Positions 9,485 through 17,410 of a stretch of 25,392 nucleotides of DNA are shown here, in pieces. Made by a program: the position numbers and the translations under genes. How positions within the stretch are numbered: the stretch's first letter is position 1; the number at the start of each line of letters is the position of its first letter. Where the stretch lies: the NCBI GenBank assembly GCA_038522735.1, contig JBCBJX010000039.1, positions 1 through 25,392 on the forward strand. The letters run 5' to 3'. The stretch is from JBCBJX01 sp038522735. GTDB lineage: Bacteria > Pseudomonadota > Alphaproteobacteria > Caulobacterales > Parvularculaceae. The notes below the pieces were generated by a model. That model saw only the letters and a list, made by a program, of their open reading frames with translations, searched no databases and was not told the DNA's origin.

Positions 9485-10276
9485 ATGCGTACCGGCGTCA
9501 TTGCAAAGAAAATCGGCATGACCCGCCTGTTCACGGAGGAAGGGCGTCACCTTCCCGTCACCGTGATGCAGCTGCAGGAGTGTCAGGTCGTCTCTCACCG
9601 CACGGCTGAGAAGGATGGGTACGTCGCGCTGCAGCTCGGCGCGGGCGCGGCGAAGCCGTCGCGCACGGGCCGGCCGATGCGCGGGCACTTCGCCAAAGCA
9701 AACGTGGCGCCGAAGCGCAAGGTCGCCGAATTCCGCGTCGCGGAGGAGAACCTCATCGCGGTCGGCGCCGAATTGACGGCGGAGCACTACGTCGCCGGGC
9801 AGCGGGTCGATGTGACGGGGACGTCCATCGGCAAGGGCTTCGCCGGCGGCATGAAGCGTCACAATTTTGGCGGCCTTCGCGCCTCCCACGGCGTTTCAAT
9901 CTCCCACCGGTCTCATGGCTCGACCGGCCAGTGCCAGGACCCGGGCAAGGTCTTTAAAGGCAAGAAGATGGCCGGCCACATGGGCGATGTGCGCGTCACG
10001 ACCCAGAACCTCGAAGTGGTGAAAACCGACGTCGAGCGCGGCGTCATCTTCCTCAAGGGCGCCGTTCCGGGTTCCGCCGGCGGGTGGGTGCTGATCAAGG
10101 ACGCGGTGAAGCGCGACCGTCCGGACGAAGCTCCTGTTCCGGGCGCGTTCCGCGAGGCGGGCGCGACCGAGGATGAAACGCCGTCCGCTGAAGCAGGTCC
10201 GGCTGCGGACGAGGCGCCCGCTGAAACGCCGGCGGACGAGGCTGCGGACGTCAAACCCGAGGAGGGCGCGGAATGA
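9485..10276 (+). CDS. rplC: 50S ribosomal protein L3 with acidic C-terminal tail
   Basis: L3 is an early-assembling 50S protein whose loop reaches the peptidyl-transferase centre. The core covers roughly residues 1-210 and includes GSTGQCQDPGKVFKGKKMAG, which contains the Gln that PrmB methylates in E. coli. About 50 further residues form a low-complexity tail of Ala, Glu, Asp and Pro, giving 263 residues against about 210 in E. coli. Extended L3 tails are known in other alphaproteobacteria. The stop overlaps the rplD start in an ATGA junction, a sign of translational coupling. Confidence 0.99.
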   Translation: MRTGVIAKKIGMTRLFTEEGRHLPVTVMQLQECQVVSHRTAEKDGYVALQLGAGAAKPSRTGRPMRGHFAKANVAPKRKVAEFRVAEENLIAVGAELTAEHYVAGQRVDVTGTSIGKGFAGGMKRHNFGGLRASHGVSISHRSHGSTGQCQDPGKVFKGKKMAGHMGDVRVTTQNLEVVKTDVERGVIFLKGAVPGSAGGWVLIKDAVKRDRPDEAPVPGAFREAGATEDETPSAEAGPAADEAPAETPADEAADVKPEEGAE

Positions 10277-10938
10277 AGCTCGACGTTCTCAATCTGGATG
10301 CGGAGACGGTCGGCTCGGTCGATCTCGATGAGGCCGTCTACGGCCTCGATCCGCGTCGCGATATTCTCCACCGGATGGTGACCTATCAGCTCGCGAAACG
10401 TCAGGCGGGCACGCACAAGACTAAGGAGCGCGGCGAAGTCGCGGGTACGACGAAGAAGTTCGTCCGCCAGAAGGGCTCGGGCGGCGCGCGTCACGGCAAC
10501 AAGAAAGCGCCGCAGTTCCGCGGCGGCGGCAAGGCCCACGGTCCGCGCGTGCGAAGCCACGCGATCGACCTGCCCAAGAAGGTGCGCCGTCTCGCGCTCC
10601 GTCACGCCCTCTCGGCGAAGGCCGGCGCCGGCGAGCTCATCGTTATCGACGAGGCGAAGCTCGCCGACGCAAAGACAAAGTCCCTCGTCTCCGCCTTCGC
10701 GAAGCTTGAACTGAAGAACGCGCTCATCGTCGACGGCGGCGAGGTCGATGCGAACTTCAAGATGGCGGCGCGGAACATTCCGTCCGTGGACGTTCTGCCG
10801 GCTATCGGGGCGAACGTTTACGACATCCTGCGCCACGAAAAGCTCGTGCTGACGAAGTCAGCCGTCGAGGGTATCGCGGCGCGTCTCGCGGGCGAGCATG
10901 TCCAGGCTGACGGCGAAACCCAGGGAGAGGCGGCGTGA
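10273..10938 (+). CDS. rplD: 50S ribosomal protein L4
   Basis: L4 lines the polypeptide exit tunnel and in E. coli also represses its own S10 operon by attenuation and translational block. The 221 residues include the long tunnel loop around QKGSGGARHGNKKAPQFRGG and the globular domain with DVLPAIGANVYDIL. A short tail rich in Glu, Gly and Ala is added at the end. The gene overlaps rplC by four bases and its stop overlaps the GTG start of rplW, so three proteins are translated as a coupled chain. Confidence 0.99.
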   Translation: MKLDVLNLDAETVGSVDLDEAVYGLDPRRDILHRMVTYQLAKRQAGTHKTKERGEVAGTTKKFVRQKGSGGARHGNKKAPQFRGGGKAHGPRVRSHAIDLPKKVRRLALRHALSAKAGAGELIVIDEAKLADAKTKSLVSAFAKLELKNALIVDGGEVDANFKMAARNIPSVDVLPAIGANVYDILRHEKLVLTKSAVEGIAARLAGEHVQADGETQGEAA

Positions 10939-11231
10939 GCGCGACGGAGAAGCACTACGACACCATCGTCGCTCCGGTGATCACGGAGAAATCGACGATC
11001 GCGTCGGAGAACAACCAGGTTGTTTTCCGCGTGGCGCTCGCCGCGTCGAAGCCGGAGATCGCCGAGGCGGTGGAGGCCCTCTTCAACGTCAAGGTGAAGT
11101 CGGTCAACACGCTGCGCCGCAAGGGCAAGCAGAAACTCTTCCGCGGGCGCAAATATCAGCGCTCTGACGTCAAGAACGCGATCGTCACCCTCGAAGAGGG
11201 CCATTCGATCGACGTGACGACCGGTCTTTAA
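10935..11231 (+). CDS. rplW: 50S ribosomal protein L23
   Basis: L23 sits at the tunnel exit and is the docking site for trigger factor and for the signal recognition particle. The 98 residues contain the VITEKST segment with Glu18, which corresponds to the trigger-factor contact in E. coli. The start is GTG at 10935 in a GTGA overlap with the rplD stop; no ATG is suitably placed, and the family alignment begins a few residues downstream of it. GGAGAGG just upstream can serve as ribosome-binding site. Confidence 0.98.
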   Translation: MSATEKHYDTIVAPVITEKSTIASENNQVVFRVALAASKPEIAEAVEALFNVKVKSVNTLRRKGKQKLFRGRKYQRSDVKNAIVTLEEGHSIDVTTGL

Positions 11232-11243
11232 GGAGCGAACGGC

Positions 11244-12083
11244 ATGGCTCTGAAGACATTCAACCCCACCTCGCCCGGACGGCGCACGCTGGTCGTCGTC
11301 GACCGGTCGGAGCTGTACAAGGGACGTCCGGAGAAGACCCTCGTCGAGGGCCTGACCGGCAAGGGCGGGCGCAACAACAAAGGCCGCGTCACGGCGCGCC
11401 GTCGCGGCGGCGGCGTGAAGCGGCTCTATCGCAAGGTCGATTTCCGGCGTGCGAAGGTCGATGTCGAGGCGACGGTGGAGCGGATCGAATATGATCCGAA
11501 CCGCACGGCGTTCATCGCGCTCGTCACGTATACGGACGGGGAAAAGGCCTACATCCTTGCGCCGCAGCGCCTGAAAGCCGGCGACACGGTCGTTTCCGGC
11601 GACCGGGTCGACGTGAAGCCGGGCAACTCGATGCCGCTCCGGTCGATCCCGGTCGGGACGATCGTGCACAATGTCGAGCTGAAGCCGGAGAAGGGCGGTC
11701 AGATCGCGCGCTCCGCCGGCTCCTACGCCCAGCTTGTCGGTCGCGATCAGGGCTACGCCCAGGTCCGCATGCAGTCGGGCGAGGTGCGCCTCATCTCCGG
11801 CGAATGCCGCGCGACCATCGGCGCGGTTTCGAACCCGGACCACGGCAACGTGAAGCTCGGCAAGGCCGGCCGCAAGCGCTGGATGGGCAAGCGCCCGGCC
11901 GTGCGCGGCGTCGCCATGAACCCGGTCGACCACCCCCATGGCGGCGGCGAAGGCCGCACCTCTGGCGGCCGCCACCCGGTGACGCCGTGGGGCAAGCCGA
12001 CCAAAGGCAAGAGAACCCGGTCCAATAAAGAGACCGATAAAATGATCATCCGCTCGCGTCATGCGAAGCGCAAAGGCCGTTAG
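11244..12083 (+). CDS. rplB: 50S ribosomal protein L2
   Basis: L2 is among the most conserved 50S proteins; it is needed for subunit association and for peptidyl-transferase activity. The 279 residues show the OB-fold and SH3-like domains, and the hallmark MNPVDHPHGGGEG, which holds the functionally important His (His229 in E. coli). The C-terminal tail RSNKETDKMIIRSRHAKRKG is the usual basic extension that threads into 23S rRNA. An AAGGAG site at 11230-11235 overlaps the rplW stop. Confidence 0.99.
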   Translation: MALKTFNPTSPGRRTLVVVDRSELYKGRPEKTLVEGLTGKGGRNNKGRVTARRRGGGVKRLYRKVDFRRAKVDVEATVERIEYDPNRTAFIALVTYTDGEKAYILAPQRLKAGDTVVSGDRVDVKPGNSMPLRSIPVGTIVHNVELKPEKGGQIARSAGSYAQLVGRDQGYAQVRMQSGEVRLISGECRATIGAVSNPDHGNVKLGKAGRKRWMGKRPAVRGVAMNPVDHPHGGGEGRTSGGRHPVTPWGKPTKGKRTRSNKETDKMIIRSRHAKRKGR

Positions 12084-12095
12084 GAGCGTTAGAGA

Positions 12096-12374
12096 ATGCC
12101 CCGTTCCGTCTGGAAAGGTCCGTTCGTCGACCGTTATCTCCTGCAGAAAGCGGAGACGGCGCAGGAAAGCGGCCGCCGCGAGGTCATCAAGACCTGGTCG
12201 CGCCGTTCGACGGTCCTGCCGCAATTCATCGGTCTTACTTTCGGCGTCTATAACGGCCAGAAGTTCGTACCCGTCCTGGTGACGGAAGACATGGTCGGCC
12301 ACAAGCTCGGCGAGTTCTCGCCGACGCGGACCTATTACGGGCACGGCGCCGACAAGAAAGCGAGAAGGAAGTAA
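12096..12374 (+). CDS. rpsS: 30S ribosomal protein S19
   Basis: S19 is in the 30S head beside S13 and forms a bridge to the 50S subunit. The 92 residues begin MPRSVWKGPFVD and contain the typical RRSTVLPQFIG, GHKLGEFSPTRTY and basic C-terminus. TAGGAG, overlapping the rplB stop at 12081-12086, acts as ribosome-binding site nine bases before the ATG. The protein is complete and ordinary, and rplV follows after three bases. Confidence 0.99.
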   Translation: MPRSVWKGPFVDRYLLQKAETAQESGRREVIKTWSRRSTVLPQFIGLTFGVYNGQKFVPVLVTEDMVGHKLGEFSPTRTYYGHGADKKARRK

Positions 12375-12377
12375 GCG

Positions 12378-12755
12378 ATGGGTAAGGAGAAAAACCCCCG
12401 TCGCATTGCCGACGATCAGGCGATGGCGAAGGCGCGCCTCATGCGCATCTCGCCGCAGAAACTGAATCTCGTGGCGCAGCAGATCCGGGGGCTGAAGGTC
12501 GAGCGCGCGCTCGCCGAGCTTGAGTTTTCGCGCAAGCGCGCCGCCCGCGATGTGAGGAAGGTGCTGGAGAGCGCCATCGCAAACGCGGAAAACAACCACG
12601 AACTCGACATCGACGCTCTGGTCGTGGACCAGGCGTTCGTCGGCAAGAATCTGGTGATGAAGCGCTGGCGGCCCCGCGGTCGTGGGCGGATCGGACGGAT
12701 CATGAAGCCGTTCGCCGAGATCACCATCGTCGTACGTGAGAAGGAGGCCGTCTGA
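12378..12755 (+). CDS. rplV: 50S ribosomal protein L22
   Basis: L22 spans the 50S shell and its beta-hairpin, with L4, forms the narrow part of the exit tunnel where macrolides bind. The 125 residues include ISPQKLNLVA, the helix ESAIANAENNH and the tunnel hairpin around MKRWRPRGRGRIGRI. The N-terminal MGKEKNPRRIADD is the alphaproteobacterial form. The TGA stop shares its A with the rpsC ATG, and the 3' end of rplV carries the strong AAGGAGG site (12741-12747) used by rpsC. Confidence 0.99.
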   Translation: MGKEKNPRRIADDQAMAKARLMRISPQKLNLVAQQIRGLKVERALAELEFSRKRAARDVRKVLESAIANAENNHELDIDALVVDQAFVGKNLVMKRWRPRGRGRIGRIMKPFAEITIVVREKEAV

Positions 12756-13480
12756 TGGGTCAGAAGGTCAATCCGATCGGGCTGCGCCTCGGCGTCAACC
12801 GCACCTGGGATTCGCGCTGGTACGCCCAGGGCGAGAGCTATTCCGATCTTCTGCATGAGGATCTGAAGATCCGCGAGCACCTCTTCGAGAAGCTGAAGAA
12901 TGCGTCCGTTAGCCGGATCGTTGTGGAGCGTCCGCACAAGAAGTGCGCGGTCACGATCTATTCGGCTCGTCCGGGCGTCGTCATCGGCAAGAAGGGCGCG
13001 GATATCGAAAAGCTCCGGCGCGAGCTTTCAAGGCTCTCTTCTTCGGAGACGAACCTCAATATCGTCGAGATCCGCAAGCCGGAGACGGACGCGACCCTGG
13101 TCGCAGAAAGCGTCGCCCAGCAGCTGGAGCGCCGCGTCGCGTTTCGGCGCGCCATGAAGCGTTCCATGCAGACGGCGATGCGCATGGGCGCTCTCGGCAT
13201 TCGGATGAACTGCGCCGGCCGTCTCGGCGGCGCGGAAATCGCGCGGACCGAATGGTATCGCGAAGGCCGCGTGCCGCTCCATACTCTCCGTGCGGACATC
13301 GATTACGGGACGGCGACGGCGCGCACGACCTACGGCGCCATCGGCGTCAAGGTCTGGATCTTCAAGGGCGAGATCATGGAGCATGATCCCTCCGCCCAGG
13401 AACGTCGTCTTGTCGAAGCGCAGACGGGCTCCGTCGGCGGCGGTCGCGACCGCCGCGAACGGCGCGCGCCGCAGGGCTGA
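12755..13480 (+). CDS. rpsC: 30S ribosomal protein S3
   Basis: S3 lines the mRNA entry tunnel and contributes to the ribosomal helicase activity together with S4 and S5. The 241 residues begin MGQKVNPIGLRLG. The type II KH domain is recognisable from PGVVIGKKGADIEKLRREL, with the GKKG loop that contacts nucleic acid. The C-terminal domain carries GRLGGAEIARTEWYREGRVPLHTLRADIDYG in shortened reading: GRLGGAEIAR, then TLRADIDYG. The tail is rich in Arg. An exact AAGGAGG lies seven bases before the start, the best ribosome-binding site in the window. Confidence 0.99.
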   Translation: MGQKVNPIGLRLGVNRTWDSRWYAQGESYSDLLHEDLKIREHLFEKLKNASVSRIVVERPHKKCAVTIYSARPGVVIGKKGADIEKLRRELSRLSSSETNLNIVEIRKPETDATLVAESVAQQLERRVAFRRAMKRSMQTAMRMGALGIRMNCAGRLGGAEIARTEWYREGRVPLHTLRADIDYGTATARTTYGAIGVKVWIFKGEIMEHDPSAQERRLVEAQTGSVGGGRDRRERRAPQG

Positions 13481-13492
13481 GGGGGCTGAACC

Positions 13493-13906
13493 ATGCTGCA
13501 ACCGAAGCGCACCAAATTCCGCAAAATGCACAAAGGGCGGATCAAGGGCCTCGCAAAAGGCGGCGCGGCGCTGAACTTCGGCTCCCACGGCCTCAAGGCA
13601 CTGGAGCCGGAGCGCGTGACCTCCCGTCAGATCGAGGCGACCCGCCGGGCGATCACCCGCCACATGAAGCGGGCCGGCCGCGTGTGGATCCGCATTTTTC
13701 CGGACGTTCCGGTGACGAAGAAACCGACCGAAGTCCGCATGGGCAAGGGCAAGGGCTCCGTCGAATTCTGGGCGGCGAAAGTGAAGCCGGGCCGGATCAT
13801 GTTCGAGATCGACGGAGTGCCGGACGATGTCGCGACCGAGGCCCTGAAGCTCGGCGCGGCCAAGCTGCCGATCAAGACGCGCATCGTGCGCCGCATCGGC
13901 GAGTAG
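13493..13906 (+). CDS. rplP: 50S ribosomal protein L16
   Basis: L16 organises the A-site tRNA path in the 50S subunit. The 137 residues start MLQPKRTKFRK and contain the conserved RIFPDVPVTKKPTEVRMGKG stretch, whose Arg aligns with the residue hydroxylated in E. coli L16. The spacer after rpsC is 12 bases. The gene is full length and shows nothing unusual; rpmC starts 11 bases after its TAG stop. Confidence 0.99.
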   Translation: MLQPKRTKFRKMHKGRIKGLAKGGAALNFGSHGLKALEPERVTSRQIEATRRAITRHMKRAGRVWIRIFPDVPVTKKPTEVRMGKGKGSVEFWAAKVKPGRIMFEIDGVPDDVATEALKLGAAKLPIKTRIVRRIGE

Positions 13907-13917
13907 GGGAGCGCGGG

Positions 13918-14124
13918 ATGAAAGCCGACGAGGTGAAAGCGCTGTCGACGGACGAGCTCAAAGACAAGCTGGTCGCTCTGAAGAAGGAGCAGTTCAACCT
14001 GCGCTTCCAGCAGGCGACGAACCAGCTGGAGAAAACCTCCCGCGTCCGCGAGGTCCGTCGCGACATCGCCCGCGTAAAGACCGTGATGCGCGAGCGCACC
14101 GGTTCCGCGGAAGCGGCGAGCTAG
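13918..14124 (+). CDS. rpmC: 50S ribosomal protein L29
   Basis: L29 is a small two-helix protein next to L23 at the exit of the peptide tunnel. The frame is open from 13684, inside rplP, but the family starts at MKADEVKALSTDELKDKL, so the ATG at 13918 is chosen; GGGGAG just after the rplP stop gives the ribosome-binding site. The 68 residues hold the signature KKEQFNLRFQQATNQLE and RRDIARVKTV, with a short Ala/Ser-rich end. Confidence 0.97.
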   Translation: MKADEVKALSTDELKDKLVALKKEQFNLRFQQATNQLEKTSRVREVRRDIARVKTVMRERTGSAEAAS

Positions 14125-14134
14125 GAGAAGACAA

Positions 14135-14374
14135 ATGCCGAAGCGCATCATGCAGGGCCGGATCGTCTCCGACAAAGGCGACAAGACGGTTGTCGTAAAC
14201 ATCGAGCGGATCTTCACGCACCCGCTCTACAAGAAGACGGTCCGTCGTTCGAAGCGGTACCACGCCCACGACGAGACTAATCAGTACAAAGAGGGCGACC
14301 TCGTGCGGATCCAGGAGTGTCCGCCGAAATCGCGCCTCAAGCGATGGGAAGTGATTGGCGAAGGCGTCGCTTAA
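14135..14374 (+). CDS. rpsQ: 30S ribosomal protein S17
   Basis: S17 is a primary 16S rRNA-binding protein with an OB fold. The 79 residues begin MPKRIMQGRIVSDKGDKTVVV, shortened here to MPKRIMQGRIVSD, and contain HPLYKKTVRRSKRYHAHDE, the family signature. An AGGAG at 14123-14127 overlaps the rpmC stop. After rpsQ comes a 63-base spacer, long for this region, with two T-rich patches and a GC hairpin. Confidence 0.99.
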   Translation: MPKRIMQGRIVSDKGDKTVVVNIERIFTHPLYKKTVRRSKRYHAHDETNQYKEGDLVRIQECPPKSRLKRWEVIGEGVA

Positions 14375-14408
14375 GGCGCGTTCGGCGGTTTTTAGGTTCT
14401 GTTTTGAG

Positions 14409-14424
14409 CGGGGCGGGCGCCCCG
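14409..14424 (+). repeat. GC-rich hairpin in rpsQ-rplN spacer
   Basis: CGGGGC pairs with GCCCCG across a GGGC loop. No T run follows it; T-rich patches come before. It is therefore not a normal intrinsic terminator. It ends only two bases before the GGAGGG ribosome-binding stretch of rplN and could affect access to it. Confidence 0.6.
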
Positions 14425-14437
14425 TTGGAGGGTCGAG

Positions 14438-14806
14438 ATGATCCAGATGCAAACCAACCTGGATGTGGCGGACAATTCCGGCGCGAAACGGGTGCAGTGC
14501 ATCAAGGTGCTGGGCGGCGCGAAGCGCCGGTACGCCTCCGTCGGCGACATCATTGTGGTGTCGGTGAAGGAAGCGATGCCGCGCGGACGCGTCAAGAAAG
14601 GCTCCGTGGTGAAAGCCGTCGTCGTGCGGACGAAGAAATCGGTGAAGCGGCCGGACGGCTCGGTGATCCGGTTCGATTCGAACGCCGCCGTCATCCTCAA
14701 CAACAACAAAGAGCCGATCGGCACCCGCATCTTCGGGCCGGTGATGCGCGAACTGCGCGCCGCCAACCAGATGAAGATCGTGTCGCTCGCGCCGGAAGTT
14801 CTGTGA
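14438..14806 (+). CDS. rplN: 50S ribosomal protein L14
   Basis: L14 lies at the subunit interface, makes bridge B8 with 16S rRNA, and is the site bound by the silencing factor RsfS. The 122 residues match from MIQMQTNLDVADNSGAK to the final KIVSLAPEVL at standard length. The gene begins the spc series of the classical operon map. No promoter could be recognised in the 63 bases before it, so it is probably expressed from the S10 transcript. Confidence 0.99.
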   Translation: MIQMQTNLDVADNSGAKRVQCIKVLGGAKRRYASVGDIIVVSVKEAMPRGRVKKGSVVKAVVVRTKKSVKRPDGSVIRFDSNAAVILNNNKEPIGTRIFGPVMRELRAANQMKIVSLAPEVL

Positions 14807-14818
14807 GGGGACGAGATC

Positions 14819-15145
14819 ATGGCTGCTAAGATCAAAAAAGGCGACCGGGTCGTCGTCCTGGCGGGCAAGTACAAAGGCGTCGAAGGCGACGTCGTGCGCG
14901 TCATTCCGAAAGAAGGCCGCGCGGTCGTCGAGGGCGTCAACATGGTGAAGCGCCACCAGAAGCCGTCTCAGGCTCAGGAAGGCGGCATCATCAATAAAGA
15001 AGCGCCGATCGATCTGTCGAACGTCGCCCTGAAGGACCCGAAAACGGGCGAACCGACCCGCGTCGGCTTCCGCTTCGAGGGCGAAGGCGAGGATCGCAGG
15101 AAGGTGCGCTACGCAAAAAAATCCGGCGAGGCGATCGATGTCTGA
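14819..15145 (+). CDS. rplX: 50S ribosomal protein L24
   Basis: L24 is an initiator of 50S assembly. The 108 residues open with the KOW motif, KKGDRVVVLAGKYKGVEGDVV, of which KKGDRVVVLAGKYKG is the core RNA-binding turn. The end FEGEGEDRRKVRYAKKSGE is typical. Its last eight bases overlap the rplE start region (ATG at 15138), the largest overlap between adjacent genes in this window, which points to coupled translation. Confidence 0.98.
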   Translation: MAAKIKKGDRVVVLAGKYKGVEGDVVRVIPKEGRAVVEGVNMVKRHQKPSQAQEGGIINKEAPIDLSNVALKDPKTGEPTRVGFRFEGEGEDRRKVRYAKKSGEAIDV

Positions 15146-15704
15146 AGCTGCGCTTGAAGAATACACGCCGCGTTTGCGGGAACTCTACGTCTCGTCGATC
15201 CGTGACAAGATGAAATCGGAGTTCGAGTACGCGAACGTGATGCAGATCCCGCGGCTCGACAAGGTCGTGATCAATATGGGCGTCGGCGACGCGGTGAACG
15301 ACCGTAAAAAGGTCGACAGCGCGTATGCGGACCTTGAAAAGATCGCCGGCCAGAAGCCGGTGATCACGAAGTCGAAGAAATCCATCGCCGGCTTCAAGCT
15401 GCGCGACGGCATGGCGATCGGCTGCAAGGTGACGCTCCGCCGGGACCGGATGTACGAGTTTCTCGACCGTCTGGTGAACATCGCGCTGCCGCGGGTCCGG
15501 GACTTCCGGGGCCTCAACGGCAAGAGCTTCGACGGTCGCGGCAACTACGCCATGGGCGTCAAAGAACATATCGTGTTTCCGGAGATCGACTACGACAAGG
15601 TCGACGAGATCCGGGGCATGGACATCATCGTCTGCACGACGGCGCCGACCGACGCCGAAGCAAAGGCGCTGCTGAAAGAGTTTAATTTCCCGTTTCGCAA
15701 CTAG
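15138..15704 (+). CDS. rplE: 50S ribosomal protein L5
   Basis: L5 binds 5S rRNA and contacts the P-site tRNA and the 30S head. The 188 residues include YANVMQIPRLDKVVINMGVG and the loop RDFRGLNGKSFDGRGNY. The ATG at 15138 precedes the family's conserved N-terminus with a short extra leader MSEAALEEYTP. In E. coli the S8 operator is at this rplX-rplE junction; the eight-base overlap means any equivalent here would lie inside coding sequence. A 54-base spacer with a strong hairpin follows. Confidence 0.99.
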   Translation: MSEAALEEYTPRLRELYVSSIRDKMKSEFEYANVMQIPRLDKVVINMGVGDAVNDRKKVDSAYADLEKIAGQKPVITKSKKSIAGFKLRDGMAIGCKVTLRRDRMYEFLDRLVNIALPRVRDFRGLNGKSFDGRGNYAMGVKEHIVFPEIDYDKVDEIRGMDIIVCTTAPTDAEAKALLKEFNFPFRN

Positions 15705-15710
15705 GCGAGG

Positions 15711-15735
15711 TCCCCCAGGCCCCAAGGGGCGGGGA
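15711..15735 (+). repeat. Nested GC hairpin in rplE-rpsN spacer
   Basis: Two stems are stacked: TCCCC (15711-15715) with GGGGA (15731-15735), and inside it GCCCC (15719-15723) with GGGGC (15726-15730), leaving a three-base bulge CAG. No T tract follows, so it is not a standard terminator. It lies 13 bases before the GGAG ribosome-binding site of rpsN. Confidence 0.65.
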
Positions 15736-15758
15736 AACCGGCTTACACGGAGTGAGTG

Positions 15759-16064
15759 ATGGCGAAAAAAGGCATGATCGAGCGCGACCTGAAACGTCGC
15801 CGCATGTCGAAGAAATACGCGGCGAAGCGCGCGGCGCTGAAGGCTGTTCTGTATGATCAGGACAAAGACGCCGACGAGCGTTTCACAGCGGCGATGAAGC
15901 TCGCCGAACTGCCGCGCAATTCGAGCCCGACGCGGATCCGCAACCGGTGCCTCGTCACCGGCCGGCCGCGCGCGTTCTACCGTAAACTGAAGATGTCCCG
16001 TATTGCGCTGCGTGAGCTCGGCTCGCAAGGCAAGATCCCGGGCCTCGTCAAATCGAGCTGGTGA
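15759..16064 (+). CDS. rpsN: 30S ribosomal protein S14, zinc-free long form
   Basis: S14 is in the 30S head near the A and P sites. The 101 residues have the long form without the CxxC zinc ribbon; only one Cys is present (NRCLVTGRPRAFYRK). The frame offers GTG at 15756 directly before ATG at 15759; the GGAG at 15749-15752 is six bases from the ATG and only three from the GTG, so ATG is chosen. The end KIPGLVKSSW is the family signature. Confidence 0.98.
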   Translation: MAKKGMIERDLKRRRMSKKYAAKRAALKAVLYDQDKDADERFTAAMKLAELPRNSSPTRIRNRCLVTGRPRAFYRKLKMSRIALRELGSQGKIPGLVKSSW

Positions 16065-16077
16065 GGAGGAGCGACCG

Positions 16078-16476
16078 ATGTCGATCAGCGACCCTTTGGG
16101 CGACATGCTCACCCGCATCCGGAACGGCCTCATGCGCGGCCAGTCGTCGGTGACCTCGCCGGCGTCCAAGCTGCGCGGCTGGGTGCTCGACGTTCTGCAG
16201 GACGAAGGCTACATCCGCGGTTATTCGCGGGTTGAGAAGGACGGCGAGAAACCGGCCTTCGAAATCGAACTGAAGTACTATGAAGGCGCGCCCGTGATCC
16301 AGAAGATCCGCCGCGTCTCCACGCCGGGCCGCCGGGTCTATTCGTCGGTGAAAGAACTGTCGCCGGTTCGCAACGGCCTCGGCATCTCCATCATCTCGAC
16401 GCCCAAGGGCGTCATGTCGGACACGGTCGCCCGCCAGCAGAATGTCGGCGGCGAAGTGCTCTGCCAGGTTTATTAA
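16078..16476 (+). CDS. rpsH: 30S ribosomal protein S8
   Basis: S8 binds the central domain of 16S rRNA and in E. coli also represses the spc operon. The open frame extends upstream to 16003 inside rpsN, but the family begins SISDPLGDMLTRIRNG and a GAGGAGGAG run precedes the ATG at 16078. The 132 residues end in GGEVLCQVY, close to the usual ending GGEVLC.VW. The rRNA-binding segment SISIISTPKGVMSD-like reading is present as GISIISTPKGVMSD. Confidence 0.98.
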   Translation: MSISDPLGDMLTRIRNGLMRGQSSVTSPASKLRGWVLDVLQDEGYIRGYSRVEKDGEKPAFEIELKYYEGAPVIQKIRRVSTPGRRVYSSVKELSPVRNGLGISIISTPKGVMSDTVARQQNVGGEVLCQVY

Positions 16477-16487
16477 GGGAGGGGCGA

Positions 16488-17021
16488 ATGTCCCGCATCG
16501 GTAAAAAACCGGCGCCCGTCCCGCAGGGCGTCACCGCTTCGGTCGACGGCCAGACGGTGAAGGCGAAAGGTCCGAAGGGCGAACTTCAGTTTACGGCGCC
16601 TGACAGCTGCTCGGTGGAGATGACGGACGACGGCGTCGTCGTCGCCCCCGTCGATCAGTCGAAGATGGCCCGTTCCATGTGGGGCATGAGCCGCACGATG
16701 GTGATGAACATCTTCGACGGCGTCTCGAAGGGCTTTGAGAAAAAGCTTGAGCTCGTCGGCGTCGGTTACCGCGCGCAGATGAAAGGCAAAAGCCTCAACC
16801 TTTCGCTCGGCTACTCCCACGAGATCGACTTCGAGCCGCCGGCCGGGATCGACATCAAGACGCCGAAGCCGACAGAGATCGAGATCACGGGCATCGACAA
16901 GCAGGTGGTCGGCGAGACGGCGGCGAAGATCCGCGCGTTCCGTCCGCCGGAGCCGTATAAAGGCAAGGGCGTGAAATACGCCGGCGAGTTCATCTTCCGC
17001 AAGGAAGGCAAGAAGAAGTAA
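16488..17021 (+). CDS. rplF: 50S ribosomal protein L6
   Basis: L6 sits near the sarcin-ricin loop and supports binding of elongation factors. The 177 residues show the two repeated alpha-beta domains, starting MSRIGKKPAPVPQGV and with the C-terminal signature RPPEPYKGKGVKYAGE. An AGGGAGGGG run overlapping the end of rpsH provides the ribosome-binding site. The gene is of standard length and has no unusual features. Confidence 0.99.
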   Translation: MSRIGKKPAPVPQGVTASVDGQTVKAKGPKGELQFTAPDSCSVEMTDDGVVVAPVDQSKMARSMWGMSRTMVMNIFDGVSKGFEKKLELVGVGYRAQMKGKSLNLSLGYSHEIDFEPPAGIDIKTPKPTEIEITGIDKQVVGETAAKIRAFRPPEPYKGKGVKYAGEFIFRKEGKKK

Positions 17022-17032
17022 GGCGACGCATC

Positions 17033-17398
17033 ATGGCGCTGACGGCACGAGACAAAATTCAAAAGCGCGCCGGCCGCACGCGGTCGAAGCTCGCGAAACT
17101 CCGTACGGGACGCCCGCGCTTGAGCGTCTTCCGTTCGGGAAAAAACATCTACGCCCAGATCATCGACGACAGGACGGGTTCGACGCTCGCCTCAGCCTCG
17201 ACGATCGAAAAGTCCGTGCGCGATGCGCTCGGCAAAGGCTCGGACGTCAGCGCCGCGACGACGGTCGGCAAGGCCGTCGCCGAGCGGGCGATCGAAAACG
17301 GCGTGAAGGACGTCGTCTTTGATCGGGGCGGCTATCGTTATCACGGCCGGGTGAAGGCGCTCGCGGACGCAGCCCGCGAAGCCGGCCTCAATTTTTAA
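17033..17398 (+). CDS. rplR: 50S ribosomal protein L18
   Basis: L18 joins L5 and L25 around 5S rRNA in the central protuberance. The 121 residues carry a basic N-terminus (KIQKRAGRTRSKL) and the signature RPRLSVFRSGKNIYAQIIDD, followed by VVFDRGGYRYHGRVKALADAAREAG, quoted here only for its core FDRGGYRYHGRVKAL. The ribosome-binding site AAGG is modest. The spacing to rpsE is 12 bases. Confidence 0.99.
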   Translation: MALTARDKIQKRAGRTRSKLAKLRTGRPRLSVFRSGKNIYAQIIDDRTGSTLASASTIEKSVRDALGKGSDVSAATTVGKAVAERAIENGVKDVVFDRGGYRYHGRVKALADAAREAGLNF

Positions 17399-17410
17399 GG
17401 AGCCAGGACC

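Noticed and set aside
10818..12599. 593-codon minus-strand frame across rplW, rplB, rpsS and rplV
   Set aside because: It spans several conserved genes and their junctions. Composition (His, Asp, Arg, Leu-rich) is that of a complement frame, not a protein.
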